From: Candidatus Gastranaerophilales bacterium
GTDB taxonomy: Bacteria; Cyanobacteriota; Vampirovibrionia; Gastranaerophilales; Gastranaerophilaceae
DNA: 64,000 nt
Assembly (NCBI GenBank): GCA_944326455.1
Contig: CALVEA010000003.1
Coordinates: 62,001-126,000, forward strand
Direction of reading: 5' to 3'
A program made the position numbers and the translations under genes. Of this stretch, positions 59,597 through 64,000 are shown piece by piece. Each line of letters opens with the position of its first letter. Position 1 is the first letter of the stretch. The notes below the pieces were generated by a model. The model was not told where the DNA came from. It saw only the letters and a program-made list of their open reading frames with translations, and did no database searches.

Positions 59597-60466
59597 TTAA
59601 ACTCCTGATATTCTGCCCTTCAACTTATCTAAAATTTCCTTAATTACTTTTGATTCGTACTTGTCAATTATAGCATAACAATTTTCAAGCATGGAATTAA
59701 ACTTCTGTTTAGCTTCTTCTAAACCGTACAATGACACATAGGTAAGCTTTCCGCTATTTTTGTCTTTACCAATTGTTTTTCCCATTTCTTCAAAGGTAGA
59801 AATTTCGTCCATAATGTCATCATATATCTGGAAAGCCAGCCCGAAATTTTTTGCAAACACATCCATTTCTTCAGCTGTATCTTTAGATGCATTTGCTATT
59901 ATTGCACCGCAGCGCACAGCTAACCTAAAAAGAACAGCTGTTTTATTAAGATGTATAAAATCCAAAGTCTCTTCAGGCGACTTAATATATTTTCCTCCTT
60001 CGGATTCAATATCCACAACCTGACCTGCAATTAAGCCGTAAGCTCCTGCAAATTTTGTGTACTCATGGATAATTTGAACCAACTGTTCAGAAGTTAATCC
60101 TGTAGATTTTTCTATAATTGTTTGAGGGGCTAAAGTTAGAAGAGCATCGCCCGCTAGGACAGCATTTGCTTCTCCAAAGACCTTGTGATTAGAAGGCTTT
60201 CCTCTTCGAAAATCATCATTATCCATACATGGTAAGTCATCATGGATTAAGCTTTGAACATGGAGCATCTCAATTGCGCACGCTGTCGGCATAGCTTTCA
60301 TCATATCCCCGCCAAGCATTCTTGCCGTTTCCAGACACATAACCGGGCGAAGACGTTTCCCGGGCAAAGAAAGAGTATACTTCATAGCCTTAAATATATC
60401 TTCCGGATAACTTATAGGAAGATATTTATCCAAATACTCGTCTACAAGCTTAATCAATTCTTTCAT
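59597..60466 (-). CDS. ispA: Trans-isoprenyl diphosphate synthase (IspA/CrtE type)
   Basis: The 289-residue protein has LPGKRLRPVMCLE, the first Asp-rich motif DDLPCMDNDDFRRGKPSNHKVFGE, LIAGQVVDIESEG, the second DDIMD, and the terminal Gly-Arg. It condenses IPP with allylic diphosphates to farnesyl or geranylgeranyl diphosphate; the Asp-rich loop with two inserted residues suits a type II FPP synthase. It overlaps rsgA by 17 bases and abuts the PAP2-like gene. Confidence 0.94.
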   Translation of the reverse strand: MKELIKLVDEYLDKYLPISYPEDIFKAMKYTLSLPGKRLRPVMCLETARMLGGDMMKAMPTACAIEMLHVQSLIHDDLPCMDNDDFRRGKPSNHKVFGEANAVLAGDALLTLAPQTIIEKSTGLTSEQLVQIIHEYTKFAGAYGLIAGQVVDIESEGGKYIKSPEETLDFIHLNKTAVLFRLAVRCGAIIANASKDTAEEMDVFAKNFGLAFQIYDDIMDEISTFEEMGKTIGKDKNSGKLTYVSLYGLEEAKQKFNSMLENCYAIIDKYESKVIKEILDKLKGRISGV

Positions 60467-61454
60467 TTTCTACATCCTTATAAATATTTTGATTTACAGT
60501 ATTTCTGGCTCGCTGTCTTTTTCTTGAACTTATTTTGGCAGCCGTTCTGTTATTAATCTTTTTATGAGAAGTTTCGGTTTTCACACCTTGATATTTAACC
60601 CTCTCCTTATAGTCTTTGGCTTCTTCAACGAATTCCTTATAACTCGCATACCTCGTTTCATCTATACTCTCAAGATGCGCCTTAACCGCACAGCCGCTCT
60701 CGGATAAATGAAGACAGTCAGGGAATTTACATTTATTCTTATATTTATAGATTTCATCAAATAATGAATCCACCTCTCCCGGCAGCAAAAAATCAAATTT
60801 CAAATTACTGAATCCCGGAGTATCTACAATCCTTGAATCTGCATCAATACTTATAATTTCACAATGACGAGTTGTATGAATACCTCTTTGAGTCTTTTTG
60901 CTTACTTCTTTTGTCCTCAAATTTATCCCTGCCGGACTCACAGCATTAATAAGACTTGACTTGCCAACTCCGGAGGCACCGCAAAGCACCGAAGTCTTGC
61001 CCTTTAAAAGCTCCTTAAATTCATCTACTCCATCACCTTCTATAGCGGATGTAAACAAAATATCAAAGCCAAGAGGTTCATATATTGAAAATACTTTTTC
61101 AATTGTAGAATCGTCATTTGATAAATCATTTTTATTAAAGCAAAGAACCGTCTCAATTCCATGATATTTGGCAAATGCAATATAACGATTCAACTGTGAA
61201 AAACTCAGTTCCGGTTCTTTAACAGCCGATATAATTATAACTTGGTCTATATTAGCCGCAGACGGACGCGGTATATGATTATAACGAGGCAACAAATTTT
61301 CTATAGCCCCGTTTTCAAATTCCACAAAATCACCTACATAGACTTTTTGCTTCTGTTTTTTTAAAATCTCGCGGAGTTTGCATTCATAAGATTCCCCGTC
61401 AGAATTTACATAATAAAAATCAGAATGTATCTTAAAAATCTGTCCTTTCTGCAT
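60450..61454 (-). CDS. rsgA: Ribosome small subunit-dependent GTPase A
   Basis: The 334-residue protein has an OB-fold N-terminus (about 1-65), a circularly permuted GTPase domain with NKND, GASGVGKSSLI (P-loop) and DTPGFSNL, and a zinc finger CKFPDCLHLSESGCAVKAH. It assists late 30S maturation. The Lys/Arg-rich tail (KINNRTAAKISSRKRQRARN) extends past the usual end. It is the first gene of the rsgA-ispA-PAP2 operon. Confidence 0.96.
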   Translation of the reverse strand: MQKGQIFKIHSDFYYVNSDGESYECKLREILKKQKQKVYVGDFVEFENGAIENLLPRYNHIPRPSAANIDQVIIISAVKEPELSFSQLNRYIAFAKYHGIETVLCFNKNDLSNDDSTIEKVFSIYEPLGFDILFTSAIEGDGVDEFKELLKGKTSVLCGASGVGKSSLINAVSPAGINLRTKEVSKKTQRGIHTTRHCEIISIDADSRIVDTPGFSNLKFDFLLPGEVDSLFDEIYKYKNKCKFPDCLHLSESGCAVKAHLESIDETRYASYKEFVEEAKDYKERVKYQGVKTETSHKKINNRTAAKISSRKRQRARNTVNQNIYKDVENERID

Positions 61455-61535
61455 AGGTTTAATTTTACCATGTACAGAATTTATGTTACAAGTTTATAAA
61501 CATAGCTTAATCTTGTATACGAAATTCAAAAAATG

Positions 61536-61554
61536 GTGTATAATGGTTATACAC
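61536..61554. promoter_or_regulatory. Palindrome over the ribH -10 region
   Basis: GTGTATAA and TTATACAC are perfect 8-bp arms around TGG. TATAAT (61539-61544), a possible -10, lies inside. It sits 23 bases before the ribH ATG, in a short divergent region shared with rsgA. I see no FMN-riboswitch consensus there, so a protein repressor site is more likely. Confidence 0.45.
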
Positions 61555-61576
61555 ACACTTAGACAAAGGGGTAATA

Positions 61577-62038
61577 ATGAAAATTATAGAAGGTTTATTA
61601 ACTGTCACAAACGAAAAATTTTGTATTGTTGTATCAAGATTCAACGAATTTATTTCTGCAAAACTTCTTTCGGGAGCCTTGGATGAATTAAAAAGACACG
61701 GTGTATCCGATGAAAATATTGATGTAGTTTGGTGTCCCGGAGCATTTGAAATTCCGCTCATTTCAAAAAAATGTGCAAAATCCGGAAAATACAATGCTAT
61801 TATTGCTCTCGGTGCTGTAATAAAAGGTTCTACATCTCATTATGATTATGTTTGTGCCGAAGTATCAAAAGGGGTTGCGGCAGCGGCACTTGAAACAGGA
61901 GTTCCTGTCATATTTGGAGTTTTAACAACTGATAATATAGAACAAGCCATAGAAAGAGCCGGAACAAAATCCGGAAACAAAGGGTCTGACGCTGCTAAAT
62001 CTGCTATTGAAATGGCAAGTTTAGTCAGCAAACTATAA
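61577..62038 (+). CDS. ribH: 6,7-dimethyl-8-ribityllumazine synthase
   Basis: The 153-residue protein has [68 protein letters not shown], and [24 protein letters not shown]. It joins 5-amino-6-ribitylamino-uracil with dihydroxybutanone phosphate in riboflavin synthesis. It stands alone, without ribD/E/BA next to it. AAAGGGG precedes the ATG. Confidence 0.98.
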   Translation: MKIIEGLLTVTNEKFCIVVSRFNEFISAKLLSGALDELKRHGVSDENIDVVWCPGAFEIPLISKKCAKSGKYNAIIALGAVIKGSTSHYDYVCAEVSKGVAAAALETGVPVIFGVLTTDNIEQAIERAGTKSGNKGSDAAKSAIEMASLVSKL

Positions 62039-62095
62039 TCAAAAGGTGTTTATTATTTAGTTAACGGCTGTATACCGGTCAGAAGGAGTGTGTGA

Positions 62096-62986
62096 ATGAG
62101 CGATATTATTACTGAATACAGAAATGAGAATACTAAAAACATTGATTTGCTCTCCACAATTGATATTGTAAGAAAAATCAATGAAGAGGATCAGATAGTA
62201 GCTCGTGCCGTTGAGGACGAAACGGCTAATATCGCCCGAGCAATAGATATTATTGCAAAACAATTTCTTGTGGGAGGGAAATTGTATTATTTTGGAGCAG
62301 GGACTTCCGGCAGGCTTGGTGTATTGGATGCCTCTGAATGTCCTCCTACTTTTGGAGTCGAACCTGATATGGTTGTCGGTATTATTTCCGGAGGAGATGC
62401 CGCATTAAGACATTCTATTGAAGGAGCGGAAGATAACTATGACTTAGGAATAAAAGACGCAAAAGTTCTGACAAAAGATGATGTCTGTGTCGCAATTTCC
62501 GCAAGCGGGAACCCTAAATATCTTTTAGGAGTCCTATCAGAAGCAGAAAAAATCGGATGCAAAACTATTGCACTTACCTGCAACCATAAGGCTGCAATCC
62601 TTGACGAAGTCGGACTCGGGATTTGTGTTGAAGTCGGTCCGGAAGTAATTGCCGGCTCAAGCAGGATGAAAGCAGGAACCGCACAAAAAATGGTACTTAA
62701 TATGCTCACAACCGGTGCTATGATAAAAATTGGCAAAACCTATGAAAATTTTATGATAGATTTATTACCGACAAACGAAAAACTTAAAGACAGAGCAATA
62801 AGAATTGTTTCAGAAATTGCAGACGTAAGTCATACAGATGCCTTAAAAACTCTTCTTGAATGTGATTGGTCGGTTAAAACAGCTATTTTGATGATTCAAT
62901 GCAAACTTTCAAAAGACGAGGCTAAAGAACTTTTGAGGAAAAATTGCGGTGTCTTAAGAAGAGCACTTGCAAGGATTAATGCTTAG
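62096..62986 (+). CDS. murQ: N-acetylmuramic acid 6-phosphate etherase
   Basis: The 296-residue protein has the SIS domain with YFGAGTSGRLGVLDASECPPTFG, GIISGGDAALRHSIEGAED, SASGNPKYLLG and the family stretch AGSSRMKAGTAQKMVLNMLTTGAMIKIGKTYENFMIDLLPTNEKLKDRA. It cleaves the lactyl ether of MurNAc-6-P for peptidoglycan recycling. It overlaps by 4 bases the convergent lysozyme-like gene. No PTS or NagZ gene is adjacent. Confidence 0.98.
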   Translation: MSDIITEYRNENTKNIDLLSTIDIVRKINEEDQIVARAVEDETANIARAIDIIAKQFLVGGKLYYFGAGTSGRLGVLDASECPPTFGVEPDMVVGIISGGDAALRHSIEGAEDNYDLGIKDAKVLTKDDVCVAISASGNPKYLLGVLSEAEKIGCKTIALTCNHKAAILDEVGLGICVEVGPEVIAGSSRMKAGTAQKMVLNMLTTGAMIKIGKTYENFMIDLLPTNEKLKDRAIRIVSEIADVSHTDALKTLLECDWSVKTAILMIQCKLSKDEAKELLRKNCGVLRRALARINA

Positions 62987-64000
62987 CTAAAAAAGCCGCT
63001 GCACTTTCCTTTTGAAGCATTTTCCCATGCTTTTTGTAAAAGTGCATATTCACTTTCATTATTCTTGAATAGGCTCAATACCTCATCATAATAACCTTCA
63101 AACTGCGCCATCGCCTTTTTGCGATCTTTCTTAGAAAGGTCTTGGAGTGCTGAAATAAATCTGTAAACATTCCTTTTCTTTAAACCTTTGTTACAAGTTA
63201 AATATTGCGTGTTAACAGCTGCTGAGACATAATCTTCGTCCGCAAGATTTTGTTTCAGATTATTTGTCAAAGAACCTTCTTTTTCAAAACCTGTCGGAAC
63301 ACCTTTATTAAACACAATGTCAATAATTGCATTTTGGATAGATTCAGGAGCTTTCACAAAATCTGCTCCAAAATATTTTATAGCATCTAATTTAGCTGTA
63401 ATAATATCCTGCGCAAGGATTTCATAGGCTTCATCTTTAGTAATCCGTATTTTGTCCATGTTTTTGGAATTCATCTCAATTCCGCGGACTCTGCCTGTAT
63501 GCCCAAAACCTATTGTTAAAACTCCTTTAGGGCTTTTAGGTGTTGGAACACCGTCATAATACGGTTTTAAATCCGGCTCAGCATGCCTGCCTTCTATTCC
63601 AAACAAAATATCTTTAATATAATCCTCCCCGACACCTGTTATCTTTGCAATATCCGAGAGATTTTTAGCTGCGCCCGGTTTGACTTTAACCCTTTGAGGG
63701 ATAACAAATGTTTGCCCTTCTTCCAGTACCCAGTCTAAATTAACATCCGGATTTGAAGCTTTTAATCGATAAAATGATACACCCAGTTTATTTGACAATT
63801 GGAAAGGTTTTTCGCCGCCTTTTGCGGTATAAACTTCTTCCGGTAATATCTCTACATCTTTAGAAAATATTTTATCTAATTCCGTTGATACAGTCTTTTC
63901 TTTTTTTTGTTTTGGAGCAAAGAAATTTTTTATTTTTGCAAACAAATTCTTAAAGAACATTCCAACTCGTTTAAAGAAACCCGGTTTTTCAAACTGAATG
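62983..64000 (-). CDS. LysM/GH24 lysozyme-like protein, 5' end outside window
   Basis: From the ATG at 63960 the product has 325 residues, but the frame stays open to the edge (IQFEKPGFFKRV in front), so the true start may be upstream. There is a LysM-like repeat (about 45-90, LGVSFYRLKASNPDVNLDWVLEEGQTFVIPQ) and a second short one, then a T4-type GH24 domain. That domain has FGIEGRHAEPDLKPYYDG and LTIGFGHTGRV, holding the catalytic Glu and the Thr/Gly loop, and NAIIDIVFNKGV. It should cleave peptidoglycan glycan strands. No export signal is visible in the available part. It is tail to tail with murQ. Confidence 0.85.
   Translation of the reverse strand, partial: IQFEKPGFFKRVGMFFKNLFAKIKNFFAPKQKKEKTVSTELDKIFSKDVEILPEEVYTAKGGEKPFQLSNKLGVSFYRLKASNPDVNLDWVLEEGQTFVIPQRVKVKPGAAKNLSDIAKITGVGEDYIKDILFGIEGRHAEPDLKPYYDGVPTPKSPKGVLTIGFGHTGRVRGIEMNSKNMDKIRITKDEAYEILAQDIITAKLDAIKYFGADFVKAPESIQNAIIDIVFNKGVPTGFEKEGSLTNNLKQNLADEDYVSAAVNTQYLTCNKGLKKRNVYRFISALQDLSKKDRKKAMAQFEGYYDEVLSLFKNNESEYALLQKAWENASKGKCSGFFS

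Noticed and set aside
61455..61576. FMN riboswitch before ribH
   Set aside because: The leader is too short and has none of the conserved FMN aptamer blocks.

Overview
The window looks like a chromosome segment of a low-GC, anaerobic, didermic bacterium. The best guess is a gut Gastranaerophilales/Melainabacteria-type (Vampirovibrionia) genome. Supporting signs are several TolC-family outer-membrane proteins, a MlaE permease, rubrerythrin, a ferredoxin-dependent 2-oxoacid oxidoreductase, a short flagellin, a type IV prepilin peptidase, and many small proteins that begin with an 'ISFKG'-like motif. The lineage is inferred from gene content and recognised protein style, not from a search.

Layout. 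0-3 kb: start of mutL (cut by the window edge), then a cobalamin-type riboswitch driving a Cys/His-motif protein and a membrane protein with an internal duplication. 3-5.8 kb: first copy of a chimeric surface protein (type IV prepilin N-terminus + YadA-like head repeats + S74 self-cleaving chaperone), bracketed by 8-bp repeat arrays in inverted orientation. 5.8-20.7 kb: comM, rubrerythrin, a MATE pump, two TolC-family proteins, a UvrA paralogue, a CDF metal exporter, a DHH phosphoesterase and a calpain-like EF-hand protease. 21-24.8 kb: a flavodoxin-fold reductase and NTF2-like gene divergent from an HxlR regulator, then small lineage proteins. 24.8-29.5 kb: a compact integrated replicon with candidate initiator gene, six 22-bp-phased iterons, a RelE-type toxin with partner, a repressor, an excisionase-like protein and a tyrosine integrase, ending at a tRNA-Met gene; degenerate tRNA 5' fragments follow.

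30-38 kb: thiol-redox genes (C_GCAxxG_C_C, CcdA-like, thioredoxin), an EmrA-like adaptor with MarR regulator divergent from an outer-membrane factor, and rqcH. 38-41.1 kb: second copy of the pilin/YadA/S74 chimera, with the same flanks, terminator, leader palindromes and inverted 8-bp arrays, plus two MITE-like inverted-repeat elements. 41-52 kb: a family 2 glycosyltransferase, apt, nadD-yqeK, tRNA-Thr, isocitrate dehydrogenase, ilvE, mlaE, an alternative sigma factor and the prepilin peptidase. 52-55 kb: a four-subunit ketoisovalerate-type ferredoxin oxidoreductase. 55-56 kb: flagellin with a CsrA-site-like leader. 56-59 kb: rpsE-rpmD-rplO-secY, separated from the rest of the spc ribosomal operon. 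59-64 kb: a divergent PAP2 protein, prenyl synthase, rsgA, ribH, murQ and a LysM/GH24 lysozyme that runs off the right edge.

How genes connect. The prepilin peptidase at 51 kb is the enzyme expected to process the two prepilin-type chimeras, which would then trimerise through YadA-like heads with S74 chaperone cleavage. ilvE and the VOR genes point to branched-chain 2-oxoacid metabolism. murQ, beside a lysozyme, points to muropeptide turnover. The strongest candidates for undescribed biology are the duplicated pilin-adhesin cassettes with their inverted repeat arrays, the iteron-bearing mini-element with an unrecognised initiator, and the riboswitch-controlled CPHG/CPIC protein pair.
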